Shown: piece after piece, positions 23,152-36,158 of the stretch
How the letters are laid out: every line of letters starts with the position of its first letter
How positions within the stretch are numbered: the first letter of the stretch is position 1
Source of the DNA: Coriaria nepalensis
Lineage: Eukaryota; Streptophyta; Magnoliopsida; Cucurbitales; Coriariaceae
NCBI GenBank assembly: GCA_027186245.1
Contig: CP114481.1
Location: 22,227,501-22,291,500, forward strand
Length of the DNA stretch: 64,000 nt
Direction of reading: 5' to 3'
Position numbers and translations under genes: made by a program
The notes under the pieces: generated by a model
Database searches by the model: none
Seen by the model: the letters and a program-made list of their open reading frames with translations, nothing else
What the model was told of the DNA's origin: nothing

Positions 23152-24409
23152 ATCATTCCAAATTAATTCGAACGAATTCTATTTTCGCCCTTCAAACATT
23201 ATTTTCTCACATAACTTGCAATTAATCTACTGAAGACAACAATGCATCATTTTAGCATTAAAAAGCATATCACTCAGTCTTTTCTCTCATTAAATTGTTT
23301 GAAGCCACTTCGAACTAATACTATTTTTGAATTTAGAACACGACTTTCATGCATAACTTGCACTTGATCTATTGAAGGCAACTATTCATTTTTTTAGCCT
23401 TAAAGTCATATTATTGCATCTCTTTTAGTCATTAAATCCTTCTGAATCACTTCGAATAAAAATCGGCCTTTAAACATGACTTTCGTGCATAACTTGCAGT
23501 TGATCTAATGAAGGCAACAATGCATTTGTTTAGCCTTAAAGTCATGTCACTGAGTGTGTTCTAGTCATTAAATCATTCAAAAATAATTCGAACGAATTCT
23601 ATTTTCGCCCTTCAAACATTATTTTCTTACATAACCTGCAATTAATCTACTGAAGACAAAAATGCATTATTTTAGCATTAAAAAGCATATCACTCAGTCT
23701 TTTCAATCATTAAATTTTTTGAAGGCACTTCGAACCAATTCTATTTTTGAATTTAGAACACGACTTTCATGCATAACTTGCACTTGAACTATTAAAGGCA
23801 ACTATTCATTTTTTTAGCCTTAAAGTCATATTATTGCGTCTCTTTTAGTCATTAAATCTTTCTAAATCACTTCGAACAAAATTCGGCCTTTAAACATGAC
23901 TTTCGTGCATAACTTGCAGTTGATCTATTGAAGGCAACAATGCATTTGTTTAGCCTTCAAGTCATGTCACTGAGTCTGTTCTAGTCATTAAATCATTCTA
24001 AATTAATTCGAACGAATTCTATTTTCGCCCTTCAAACATTTTTTTCTTACATAACTTGCAATTAATCTACTGAAGACAACAATGCATTATTTTAGCATTA
24101 ATAAGCATATCACTCAACCTTCAATCATTAAATTGTTTGAAGGCACTTCGGACCGATACTATTTTCGAATTTAGAACACGACTTTCATGCATAACTTGCA
24201 CTTGAGCTATTGAAGGCAACTATTCATTTTTTTAGCCTTAAAGTCATATTATTGCGTCTCTTTTACTCATTAAATCTTTCTAAATCACTTCGAACGAAAT
24301 TCGGCCTTTAAACATGACTTTCGTGCATGACTTGCAGTTGATCTATTGAAGGCAACAATGCATTTGTTTAGCCTTAAAGTCATGTCACTGAGTCTGTTCT
24401 AGTCATTAA

Positions 24410-26090
24410 ATCATTCAAAATTAATTCGAACGAATTCTATTTTCGCCCTTCAAACATTATTTTCTTACATAACTTGCAATTAATCTACTGAAGACAACAA
24501 TGCATTATTTTAGCATTAAAAAGCATACCACTCAGTCTTTTCAATCATTAAATTGTTTGAAGGCACTTCGAACCAATTCTATTTTTGAATTTAGAACACG
24601 AATTTCATGCATAACTTGCACTTGATCTATTGAAGTCAGCTATTCATTTTTTTATCCTTAAAGTCATATTATTGCGTCTCTTTTAGTCATTAAATCTTTC
24701 TAAATCACTTCGAACGAAATTCTGCATTTAAACATGACTTTCGTGCATAACTTGCAGTTGATCTATTGAAGGCAACAATGCATTAGTTTAGCATTTAAGT
24801 AATGTCACTTACTCTCTTCGAGTCATTAAATCATTTTAAATTAATACGAACGAATTCTATTTTCGCCCTTCAAACATTATTTTCTTACATAACTTGCAAT
24901 TAATCTACTGAAGACAACAATGCATTATTTTAGCATTAAAAAGCATACCACTCAGTCTTTTCAATCATTAAATTGTTTGAAGGCACTTCGAACCAATTCT
25001 ATTTTTGAATTTAGAACACGAATTTCATGCATAACTTGCACTTGAGCTATTGAAGCCAACTATTCATTTTTTTTAGCCTTAAAGTCATATTATTGCGTTA
25101 CTTTTAGTCATTAAATCTTTCTAAATCACTTCGAACGAAATTCGGCCTTTAAACATGACTTTCGTGCATAACTTGCAGTTGATCTATTGAAGGCAACAAT
25201 GCATTTGTTTAGCCTTAAAGCCATGTCACTGAGTCTGTTCTAGTCATTAAATCATTCTAAATTAATTCGAACGAATTCTATTTTCGCCCTTCAAACATTA
25301 TTTTCTTACATAACTTGCAATTAATCTATTGAAGACAACAATGCATTATTTTAGCATTAAAAAGCATATCACTCAGTCTTTTCAATCATTAAATTGTTTG
25401 AAGGCACTTCGAACCAATTCTAATTTTGAATTTAGAACACGACTTTCATGCATAACTTGCACTTGATCTATTGAAGTCAGCTATTCATTTTTTTAGCCTT
25501 AAAGTCATATTATTGCGTCTCTTTTAGTCATTAAACCTTTCTAAATCACTCCGAACGAAATTCGGCATTTAAACATGACTTTCGTGCATAATTTGCTGTT
25601 AATCTAATGAAGGCAACAATGCATTTGTTTAGCCTTAAAGTCATGTCACTGGGTCTCTTCTAGTCATTAAATCATTCTAAATTAATTCGAACGAATTCTA
25701 TTTTCACCCTTCAAACATTATTTTCTTACATAAATTGCAATTAATCTACTGAAGACAACAATGCATTATTTTAGCATTAAAAAGCATATCACTCAGTCTT
25801 TTCAATCATTAAATTGTTTGAAGGCACTTCGAGCTAAAACTATTTTTGAATTTAGAACACGACTTTCATGCACAACTTGCACTTGATCTATTGAAGGCAA
25901 CTATTCATTTTTTTAGCCTTAAAGTCATATTACTGCCTCTCTTTTAGTCATTAAATCTTTCTAAATCACTCCGAACGAAATTCGGCATTTAAACATGACT
26001 TTCGTGCATAATTTGCTGTTAATCTAATGAAGGCAACAATGCATTTGTTTAGCCTTAAAGTCATGTCACTGGGTCTCTTCTAGTCATTAA
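24410..26090. repeat. Four-unit tandem block duplication, copy 1 (copy 2 at 26091-27772)
   Basis: The offset is 1680-1681 bp. Markers are GAAGTCAGCTATTC in B and a heavily changed C tail (TTAGTTTAGCATTTAAG, ACTTACTCTCTTCGAG), followed by an A with TTAATACGAACG. Later units share CTAATTTTGAATTTAG, ATTTGCTGTTAATC and CTTCGAGCTAAAAC. The match is patchy in one B monomer, so later conversion is likely. Confidence 0.82.
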
Positions 26091-28612
26091 ATCATTCTAA
26101 ATTAATTCGAACGAATTCTATTTTCACCCTTCAAACATTATTTTCTTACATAAATTGCAATTAATCTACTGAAGACAACAATGCATTATTTTAGCATTAA
26201 AAAGCATATCACTCAGTCTTTTCAATCATTAAATTGTTTGAAGGCACTTCGAACCAATTCTATTTTTGAATTTAGAACACGAATTTCATGCATAACTTGC
26301 ACTTGATCTATTGAAGTCAGCTATTCATTTTTTTATCCTTAAAGTCATATTATTGCGTCTCTTTTAGTCATTAAATCTTTCTAAATCACTTCGAACGAAA
26401 TTCTGCATTTAAACATGACTTTCGTGCATAACTTGCAGTTGATCTATTGAAGGCAACAATGCATTAGTTTAGCATTTAAGTAATGTCACTTACTCTCTTC
26501 GAGTCATTAAATCATTTTAAATTAATACGAACGAATTCTATTTTCGCCCTTCAAACATTATTTTCTTACATAACTTGCAATTAATCTACTGAAGACAACA
26601 ATGCATTATTTTAGCATTAAAAAGAATACCACTCAGTCTTTTCAATCATTAAATTGTTTGAAGGCACTTCGAACCAATTCTATTTTTGAATTTAGAACAC
26701 GAATTTCATGCATAACTTGCACTTGATCTATTGAAGTCAGCTATTCATTTTTTTAGCCTTAAAGTCATATTATTGCGTCTCTTTTAGTCATTATATCTTT
26801 CTGAATCACTTCGAATGAAAATCGGCCTTTAAACATGACTTTCGTGCATAACTTGCAGTTGATCTATTGAAGGCAACAATGAATTTGTTTAGCCTTAAAG
26901 CCATGTCACTGAGTCTGTTCTAGTCATTAAATCATTCTAAATTAATTCGAACGAATTCTATTTTCGCCCTTCAAACATTATTTTCTTACATAACTTGCAA
27001 TTAATCTATTGAAGACAACAATGCATTATTTTAGCATTAAAAAGCATATCACTCAGTCTTTTCAATCATTAAATTGTTTGAAGGCACTTCGAACCAATTC
27101 TAATTTTGAATTTAGAACACGACTTTCATGCATAACTTGCACTTGATCTATTGAAGTCAGCTATTCATTTTTTTTAGCCTTAAAGTCATATTATTGCGTC
27201 TCTTTTAGTCATTAAATCTTTCTAAATCACTCCAAACGAAATTCGGCATTTAAACATGACTTTCGTGCATAATTTGCTGTTAATCTAATGAAGGCAACAA
27301 TGCATTTGTTTAGCCTTAAAGTCATGTCACTGGGTCTCTTCTAGTCATTAAATCATTCTAAATTAATTCGAACGAATTCTATTTTCACCCTTCAAACATT
27401 ATTTTCTTACATAAATTGCAATTAATCTACTGAAGACAACAATGCATTATTTTAGCATTAAAAAGCATATCACTCAGTCTTTTCAATCATTAAATTGTTT
27501 GAAGGCACTTCGAGCTAAAACTATTTTTGAATTTAGAACACGACTTTCATGCACAACTTGCACTTGATCTATTGAAGGCAACTATTCATTTTTTTAGCCT
27601 TAAAGTCATATTATTGCCTCTCTTTTAGTCATTAAATCTTTCTGAATCATTTCGAATGAAAATCGGCCTTTAAACATGACTTTTGTGCATAACTTGCAGT
27701 TGATCTATTGAAGGCAACAATGCATTTTGTTTAGCCTTAAAGTCATGTCACTAAGTCTGTTCTAGTCATTAAATCATTCTAAATTAATTCGTACGAATTC
27801 TATTTTTGCCCTTCAAACATTATTTTCTTACATAACTTGCAATTAATCTACTGAAGACAACAATGCATCATGTTAGCATTAAAAAGCATATCACTTAGTC
27901 TTTTCAATCATTAAATTGTTTGAAGGCACTTCGAACCAATTCTATTTTTGAATTTAGAACACGACTTTCATGCATAACTTGCACTTGATCTATTGAAGGC
28001 AACTATTCATTTTTTTAGCCTTAAAGTCATATTATTGCGTCTCTTTTAGTCATTAAATCTTTCTAAATCACTTCGAACGAAATTCTGCATTTAAACATGA
28101 CTTTCGTGCATAATTTTCTGTTGATCTAATGAAGGGAACAATGCATTTGTTTAGCCTTAAAGTCATGTCACTGGGTCTCTTCTAGTCATTAAATCATTCT
28201 AAATTAATTCGAACGAATTCTATTTTCGCCATTCAAACATTATTTTCTTACATAAATTGCAATTAATCTACTGAAGGCAACAATGCATTATTTTAGCATT
28301 AAAAAGCAAATTACTCAGTCTTTTCAATCATTAAATTGTTTGAAGGCACTTCGAGCTAAAACTATTTTTGAATTTAGAACACGACTTTCATGCATAACTT
28401 GCACATGATCTATTGAAGGCAACTATTCATTTTTTTAGCCTTAAAGTCATATTATTGCGTCTCTTTTAGTCATTAAATCTTTCTGAATTACTTCGAATGA
28501 AAATCGGCCTTTAAACATGACTTTCGTGCATAACTTGCAGTTGATCTATTGAAGGCAACAATGCATTTGTTTAGCCTTAAAGCAATGTCACTGAGTCTGT
28601 TCTAGTCATTAA

Positions 28613-29031
28613 ATCATTCTAAATTAATTCGAACGAATTCTATTTTTGCCCTTCAAACATTATTTTCTTACATAACTTGCAATTAAATTACTGAAGACAA
28701 CAATGCATTATGTTAACATTAAAAAGCATATCACTTAGTCTTTTCAATCATTAAATTGTTTGAAGGCACTTCGAACCAATTCTATTTTTGAATTTAGAAC
28801 GCGACTTTCATGCATAACTTGCACTTGATCTATTGAAGGCAACTATTCATTTTTTTAGCCTTAAAGTCATATTATTGCGTCTTTTTTAGTCATTAAATCT
28901 TTCTGAATCACTTCGAATGAAAATCGGCCTTTAAACATGACTTTCGTGCATAACTTGCAGTTGATCTATTGAAGCAACTATTCATTTTTTTAGCCTCAAA
29001 GTCATATTATTGCGTCTCTTTTAGTCATTAA
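28613..29031. repeat. Unit A-B-C/B with trimer length, 419 bp
   Basis: A and B are normal. The third monomer (28897-29031, 135 bp) begins as C and changes to B at TTGAAGCAACTATTC, losing one G of GAAGGCAAC at the switch, and ends with the B-type CATATTATTGCGTCTC. Because the following monomer starts with C text, landmark spacing is undisturbed and the rearrangement is invisible to period analysis. A copy is at 30292. Confidence 0.9.
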
Positions 29032-29173
29032 ATCTTTCTGAATCACTTCGAACGAATTCCATTTTCGGCCTTCAAACATTATTTTCTTACATTACTTGCA
29101 ATTAATCTACTGAAGACAACAATGAATTATTTTAGCATTAAAAAGCATATCACTCAGTCTTTTCAATCATTAA
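29032..29173. repeat. Chimeric monomer C/A
   Basis: The first ~21 bases (ATCTTTCTGAATCACTTCGAA) are C-type, then CGAATTCCATTTTCGG and the remainder are A-type. The join lies in TTCGAACGAA, which both A and many C monomers contain. The A inverted repeat loses its outer left AA. The duplicate chimera starts at 30711. Confidence 0.88.
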
Positions 29174-30291
29174 ATTGTTTGAAGGCACTTTGAACTAATA
29201 CTATTTTTGAAGTTAGAACACAACTTTCATGCATAACTTGCACTTGATCTATTGAAGGCAACTATTCATTTTTTTAGCCTTAAAGTCATATTATTGCATC
29301 TCTTTTAGTCATTAAATCATTCTGAATCACTTCGAATAAAAATCGGCTTTTAAACATGACTTTCGTGCATAACTTGCAGTTGATCTATTGAAGGCAACAA
29401 TGCATTTGTTTAGCCTTAAAGTCATGTCACTAAGTCTCTTCTAGTCATTAAATCATTCTAAATTAATTCGAACGAATTCTATTTTCACCCTTCAAACATT
29501 ATTTTCTTACATAACTTGCAATTAATCTATTGAAGACAACAATGCATTATTTTAGCATTAAAAAGCATACCACTCAGTCTTTTCAATCATTAAATTGTTT
29601 GAAGGCACTTCGAACTAATACTATTTTTGAAGTTAGAACACAACTTTCATGCATAACTTGCACTTGATCTATTGAAGGCAACTATTCATTTTTTTAGCCT
29701 TAAAGTCATATTATTGCATCTCTTTTAGTCATTAAATCTTTCTGAATCAATTCGAATAAAAATCGGCTTTTAAACATGACTTTCGTCCATAACTTGCAGT
29801 TGATCTATTGAAGGCAACAATGCATTTGTTTAGCCTTAAAGTCATGTCACTAAGTCTGTTCTAGTCATTAAATCATTCTAAATTAATTCGAACGAATTCT
29901 ATTTTCGCCCTTCAAACATTATTTTCTTACATAAATTGCAATTAATCTACTGAAGACAACAATGCATTATTTTAGCATTAAAAAGCATATCACTCAGTCT
30001 TTTCAATCATTAAATTGTTTGAAGGCACTTCGAGCTAAAACTATTTTTGAATTTAGAACAAGACTTTCATGCATAACTTGCACTTGATCTATTGAAGGCA
30101 ACTATTCATTTTTTTAGCCTTAAAGTCATATTATTGCGTCTCTTTTAGTCATTAAATCTTTCTGAATTACTTCGAATGAAAATCGGCCTTTAAACATGAC
30201 TTTCGTGCATAACTTGCAGTTGATCTATTGAAGGAAACAATCCACTTGTTTAGCCTTGAAGCCATGTCACTGAGTCTGTTCTAGTCATTAA

Positions 30292-30710
30292 ATCATTCTA
30301 AATTAATTCGAACGAATTCTATTTTTGCCCTTCAAACATTATTTTTTCACATAACTTGCAATTAATCTACTGAAGACAACAATGCATTATGTTAGCATTA
30401 AAAAGCATATCACTTAGTCTTTTCAATCATTAAATTGTTTGAAGGCACTTCGAACCAATTCTATTTTTGAATTTAGAACACGACTTTCATGCATAACTTG
30501 CACTTGATCTATTGAAGGCAACTATTCATTTTTTTAGCCTTAAAGTCATATTATTGCGTCTCTTTTAGTCATTAAATCTTTCTGAATCACTTCGAATGAA
30601 AATCGGCCTTTAAACATGACTTTCGTGCATAACTTGCAGTTGATCTATTGAAGCAACTATTCATTTTTTTAGCCTCAAAGTCATATTATTGCGTCTCTTT
30701 TAGTTATTAA
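30292..30710. repeat. Unit A-B-C/B with trimer length, 419 bp (copy of the 28613 unit)
   Basis: Same GAAGCAACTATTC switch with the missing G and the same CCTCAAAGTC mark in the B tail, at offset 1679. It differs by TAGTTATTAAATC at its end. Confidence 0.9.
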
Positions 30711-30852
30711 ATCTTTCTGAATCACTTCGAACGAATTCCACTTTCGCCCTTCAAACATTATTTTCTTACATAACTTGCAATTAATCTACTGAAGACAACA
30801 ATGAATTATTTTAGCATTAAAAAGCATATCACTCAGTCTTTTCAATCATTAA
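30711..30852. repeat. Chimeric monomer C/A (copy)
   Basis: C-type head through ATCACTTCGAA, then CGAATTCCACTTTCGCCC of A type. It differs from the 29032 chimera by CCACTTTCGCCC versus CCATTTTCGGCC. Confidence 0.88.
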
Positions 30853-31550
30853 ATTGTTTGAAGGCACTTCGAACTAATACTATTTTTGAAGTTAGAACAC
30901 AACTTTCATGCATAACTTGCACTTGATCTATTGAAGGCAACTATTCATTTTTTTAGCCTTAAAGTTATATTATTGCATCTCTTTTAGTCATTAAATCTTT
31001 CTGAATCACTTCGAATAAAAATCGGCTTTTAAACATGACTTTCGTGCATAACTTGCAGTTGATCTATTGAAGGGAACAATGCATTTGTTTAGCCTTAAAG
31101 TCATGTCACTAAGTCTCTTCTAGTCATTAAATCATTCTAAATTAATTCGAACGAATTCTATTTTCACCCTCCAAACATTATTTTCTTACATAACTTGCAA
31201 TTAATCTATTGAAGACAACAATGCATTATTTTAGCATTAAAAAGCATACCACTCAGTCTTTTCAATCATTAAATTGTTTGAAGGCACTTCGAACCAATTC
31301 TAATTTTGAATTTAGAACACGACTTTCATGCATAACTTGCACTTGATCTATTGAAGTCAGCTATTCATTTTTTTAGCCTTAAAGTCATATTATTGCGTCT
31401 CTTTTAGTCATTAAATCTTTCTGAATCACCTCGAAAGAAAATCGGCCTTTAAACATGACTTTCGTGCATAACTTGCAGTTGATCTATTGAAGGCAACAAT
31501 GCATTTGTTTAGCCTTAAAGTCATGTCACTGAGTCTGTTCTAGTCATTAA

Positions 31551-32106
31551 ATCATTATAAATTAATTCGAACGAATTCTATTTTCGCCCTCAAAACATTA
31601 TTTTCTTACATAAATTGCAATTAATCTACTGAAGACAACAATGCATTATTTTAGCATTAAAAAGCATATCACTCAGTCTTTTCAATCATTAAATTGTTTG
31701 AAGGCACTTCGAGCTAAAACTATTTTTGAATTTAGAACAAGACTTTCATGCATAACTTGCACTTGATCTATTGAAGGCAACTATTCATTTTTTTAGCCTT
31801 AAAGTCATATTATTGCGTCTCTTTTAGTCATTAAATCTTTCTGAATCACCTCGAAAGAAAATCGGCCTTTAAACATGACTTTCGTGCATAACTTGCAGTT
31901 GATCTATTGATGGCAACAATGCATTTGTTTAGCCTTAAAGTCATATTATTGCGTCTCTTTTAGTCATTAAATCTTTCTAAATCACTTCGAACGAAATTCG
32001 GCTTTTCAACTTGACTTTCGTGCATAACTTGCAGTTGATCTATTGTAGGCAACAATGCATTTGTTTAGCCCTAAAGTCATGTCACTGAGTCTGTTCTAGT
32101 CATTAA
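31551..32106. repeat. Tetramer variant A-B-C/B-C, late-junction type, 556 bp
   Basis: The C/B hybrid runs C-type through TTTGTTTAGCCTTAAAGTCA and B-type from TATTATTGCG on; GATGGCAAC marks it. The last C reads CGGCTTTTCAACTTGAC and TTGTAGGCAAC, then TTTAGCCCTAAAG. The same combination recurs at 36159 (offset 4608). Confidence 0.92.
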
Positions 32107-32900
32107 ATCATTCAAAATTAATTCGAACGAATTCTATATTCGCCCTTCAAACATTATTTTCTTACATAACTTGCAATTAATCTACTGAAGACAACAATGC
32201 ATTATTTTAGCATTAAAAAGCATATCACTCAGTCTTTTCAATCATTAAATTGTTTGGAGGCACTTCGAGCTAAAACTATTTTTGAATTTAGAACACCACT
32301 TTCATGCATAACTTGCACTTGATCTATTGAAGGCAACTATTCATTTTTTTTGCATTAAAGTCATATTATTGCGTCTCTTTTAGTCATTAAATCTTTCTGA
32401 ATCACTTCGAATGAAAATCGGCCTTTAAACATGACTTTCGTGCATAACTTGCAGTTGATCTATTGAAGGCAACAATGCATTTGTTTAGCCTTAAAGTCAT
32501 GTCACTGAGTCTGTTCTAGTCATTAAATCATTATAAATTAATTCGAACGAATTCTATTTTCGCCCTTCAAACAATATTTTCTTACATAACTTGCAATTAA
32601 TCTATTGAAGACAACAATGCATTATTTTAGCATTAAAAAGCATACCACTCAGTCTTTTCAATCATTAAATTGTTTGAAGGCACTTCGAACCAATTCTATT
32701 TTTGAATTTAGAACACGACTTTCATGCATAACTTGCACTTGATCTATTGAAGGCAACTATTCATTTTTTTAGCCTTAAAGTCATATTATTGCGTCTCTTT
32801 TAGTCATTAAATCTTTCTAAATCACTTCGAATGAAAATCGGCCTTTAAACATGACTTTCGTGCATAACTTGCAGTTGATCTATTGAAGGCAATAATGCAT
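31551..32900. repeat. Block duplication containing a tetramer, copy 1 (copy 2 at 36159-37508)
   Basis: The offset is 4608 bp. Shared marks are GATGGCAAC, CGGCTTTTCAACTTGAC, TTTAGCCCTAAAG, GGAGGCACTTCGAGC, ATTTTTTTTGCA and AACAATATTTTC. The match ends where copy 2 switches C to B inside its second tetramer. Confidence 0.85.
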
Positions 32901-32946
32901 TTGTTTAGCCTTAAAGTCATGTCACTGAGTCTGTTCTAGTCATTAA

Positions 32947-33502
32947 ATCATTATAAATTAATTCGAACGAATTCTATTTTCGCCCTTCAAACATTATTTT
33001 CTTACATAACTTGCAATTAATCTATTGAAGACAACAATGCATTATTTTAGCATTAAAAAGCATACCACTCAGTCTTTTCAATCATTAAATTGTTTGAAGG
33101 CACTTCGAACCAATTCTATTTTTGAATTTAGAACACGACTTTCATGCATAACTTGCACTTGATCTATTGAAGGCAATTATTCATTTTTTTAGCCTTAAAG
33201 TCATATTATTGCGTCTCTTTTAGTCATTAAATCTTTCTGAATCACTTCGAAAGAAAATCGGCCTTTAAACATGACTTTCGTGCATAACTTGCAGTTGATC
33301 TATTGATGGGAACAATGCATTTGTTTAGCCTTAAAGTCATATTATTGCGTCTCTTTTAGTCATTAAATCTTTCTAAATCACTTCGAACGAAATTCGGCCT
33401 TTAAACTTGACTTTCGTGCATAACTTGCGGATGATTTATTGCAGGCAACAATGCATTTGTTTAGCCTTAAAGTCATGTCACTGAGTCTGTTCTAGTCATT
33501 AA
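32947..33502. repeat. Tetramer variant A-B-C/B-C, late-junction type, 556 bp
   Basis: Same C-to-B junction, with GATGGGAAC in the hybrid. The final C has TTTAAACTTGAC and an unusual GCGGATGATTTATTGCAGG stretch. Confidence 0.92.
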
Positions 33503-34342
33503 ATCATTCAAAATTAATTCGAACGAATTCTATTTTCGCCCTTCAAACATTATTTTCTTACATAACTTGCAATTAATCTACTGAAGACAAAAATGCATTA
33601 TTTTAGCATTAAAAAGCATATCACTCAGTCTTTTCAATCAGTAAATTGTTTGGAGGCACTTCGAGCTAAAACTATTTTTGAATTTAGAACACCGGTTTCA
33701 TGCATAACTTGCACTTGATCTATTGAAGGCAACTATTCATTTTTTTAGCATTAAAGTCATATTATTGCGTCTCTTTTAGTCATTAAATCTTTCTGAATCA
33801 CTTCGAATGAAAATCGGCCTTTAAACATGACTTTCGTGCATAACTTGCAGTTGATCTATTGAAGGCAACAATTCATTTGTTTAGCCTTAAAGTCATGTCA
33901 CTGAGTCTGTTCTAGTCATTAAATCATTATAAATTAATTCGAACGAATTCTATTTTCGCCGTTCAAACATTATTTTCTTACATAACTTGCAATTAATCTA
34001 TTGAAGACAACAATGCATTATTTTAGCATTAAAAAGCATACCACTCAGTCTTTTCAATCATTAAATTGTTTGAAGGCACTTCGAACCAATTCCATTTTTG
34101 AATTTAGAACACGACTTTCATGCATAACTTGCACTTGATCTATTGAAGTCAACTATTCATTTTTTTAGCCTTAAAGTCATATTATTGCGTCTCTTTTAGT
34201 CATTAAATCTTTCTAAATCACTTCGAACGAAATTCGGCATTTAAACATGACTTTCGTGCATAATTTACTGTTGATCTAATGAAGGCAACAATGCATTTGT
34301 TTAGCCTTAAACTCATGTCACTAAGTCTCTTCTAGTCATTAA
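33503..34342. repeat. Two-unit tandem duplication, copy 1 (copy 2 at 34343-35182)
   Basis: The offset is 840 bp. Shared marks are GGAGGCACTTCGAGC, TTTTCGCCGTTC, TAAAAAGCATACC and CCAATTCCATTTTTG. Copy 2 differs by CGAGCAAAAAC, CTATACATTTTTTTAG and TTCAAGTC. Confidence 0.87.
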
Positions 34343-35182
34343 ATCATTCTAAATTAATTCGAACGAATTCTATTTTCGCCCATCAAACATTATTTTCTTA
34401 CATAACTTGCAATTAATCTACTGAAGACAACAATGCATTATTTTAGCATTAAAAAGCATATCACTCAGTCTTTTCAATCATTAAATTGTTTGGAGGCACT
34501 TCGAGCAAAAACTATTTTTGAATTTAGAACACCACTTTCATGCATAACTTGCACTTGATCTATTGAAGGCAACTATACATTTTTTTAGCATTCAAGTCAT
34601 ATTATTGCGTCTCTTTTAGTCATTAAATCTTTCTGAATCACTTCGAATGAAAATCGGCCTTTAAACATGACTTTCGTGCATAACTTGCAGTTGATCTATT
34701 GAAGGCAACAATGCATTTGTTTAGCCTTAAAGTCATGTCACTGAGTCTGTTCTAGTCATTAAATCATTATAAATTAATTCGAACGAATTCTATTTTCGCC
34801 GTTCAAACATTATTTTCTTACATAACTTGCAATTAATCTATTGAAGACAACAATGCATTATTTTAGCATTAAAAAGCATACCACTCAGTGTTTTCAATCA
34901 TTAAATTGTTTGAAGGCACTTCGAACCAATTCCATTTTTGAATTTAGAACACGACTTTCTTGCATAACTTGCACTTGATCTATTGAAGTCAACTATTCAT
35001 TTTTTTAGCCTTAAAGTCATATTATTGCGTCTCTTTTAGTCATTAAATCTTTCAAAATCACTTCGAACGAAATTCGGCATTTAAACATGACCTTCGTGCA
35101 TAATTTGCCGTTGATCTAATGAAGGCAACAATGCATTTGTTTAGCCTTAAAGTCATGTCACTGAGTCTCTTCTAGTCATTAA

Positions 35183-35738
35183 ATCCTTCTAAATTAATTC
35201 GAACGAATTCTATTTTCGCCCTTCAAACATTATTTTCTTACATAAATTGCAATTAATCTACTGAAGACAACAATGCATTATTTTAGCATTAAAAAGCATA
35301 TCACTCAGTCTTTTCAATCATTAAATTGTTTGAAGGCACTTCGAGCTAAAACTATTTTTGAATTTAGAACAAGACTTTCATGCATAACTTGCACTTGATC
35401 TATTGAAGGAAACTATTCATTTTTTTAGCCTTAAAGTCATATTATTGCGTCTCTTTTAGTCATTAAATCTTTCTGAATCACTTCGAATGAAAATCGGCCT
35501 TTAAACATGACTTTCATGCATAACTTGCAGTTGATCTATTGATGGCAACAATGCATTTGTTTAGCCTTAAAGTCATATTATTGCGTCTCTTTTAGTTATT
35601 AAATCTTTCTAAATCACTTCGAACGAAATTCGGCCTTTAAACTTGACTTTCGTGCATAACTTGCAGTTGATCTATTGTAGGCAACAATGCATTTGTTTAG
35701 CCTTAAAGTCATGTCAGTGAGTCTGTTCTAGTCATTAA
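35183..35738. repeat. Tetramer variant A-B-C/B-C, late-junction type, 556 bp
   Basis: Same junction with GATGGCAAC. The final C has TTTAAACTTGAC, TTGTAGGCAAC and GTCAGTGAGTCTG. Its end and the following A-B are the apparent source type of the tract found at 47.6 kb. Confidence 0.92.
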
Positions 35739-36158
35739 ATCATTCAAAATTAATTCGAATGAATTCTATTTTCGCCCTTCAAACATTATTTTCTTACATA
35801 ACTTGCAATTAATCTACTGAAGACAACAATGCATTATTTTAGCATTAAATAGCATATCACTCAGTCTTTTCAATCATTAAATTGTTTGAAGGCACTTCGA
35901 GCTAAAACTATTTTTGAATTTAGAACACGACTTTCATGCATAACTTGCACTTGATCTATTGAAGTCAGCTATTCATTTTTTTAGCCTTAAAGTCATATTA
36001 TTGCGTCTCTTTTAGTCATTAAATCTTTCTAAATCACTCCGAACGAAATTCGACATTTAAACATGACTTTCGTGCATAATTTGCTGTTGATCTAATGAAG
36101 GCAACAATGCATTTGTTTAGCCTTAAAGTCATGTCACTGAGTCTCTTCTAGTCATTAA

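Larger units (their letters stand above)
21881..23571. repeat. Tandem block duplication, copy 2
   Basis: Corresponds to 20332-21880 with the intact C (22449-22583) and A (from 22584) that are fused in copy 1. Both copies end in a C with GAATAAAAATCGGCC and CTGAGTGTGTTC, and the next unit starts CAAAAATAATTCG in both cases. Confidence 0.88.
28193..29871. repeat. Four-unit tandem block duplication, copy 1 (copy 2 at 29872-31550)
   Basis: The offset is constant at 1679 bp over four units, including both recombinant monomers (C/B and C/A) and GAAGTTAGAACACAAC in B. The odd offset (4 x 420 minus 1) comes from the shared single-base loss in the C/B hybrid. Confidence 0.88.
23152..31550. repeat. 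Array segment III: trimer-length units with 1.68-kb block duplications
   Basis: All landmark spacings are 418-421 bp. Two tandem block duplications with offsets close to four HOR units (1680-1681 and 1679 bp) lie here. The CTTCGAGCTAAAAC form of monomer B first appears near 25.8 kb. Two units (28613-29031 and 30292-30710) are of trimer length but contain a C/B hybrid and are followed by a C/A chimera. Confidence 0.88.
29872..31550. repeat. Four-unit tandem block duplication, copy 2
   Basis: Corresponds to 28193-29871. It differs by ATTTTTTCACATAACTTG, CAATCCACTTG and AGGGAACAATG among others. The next unit (from 31551) again resembles the first unit of the block, so the duplicated unit may extend into segment IV. 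Confidence 0.86.
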
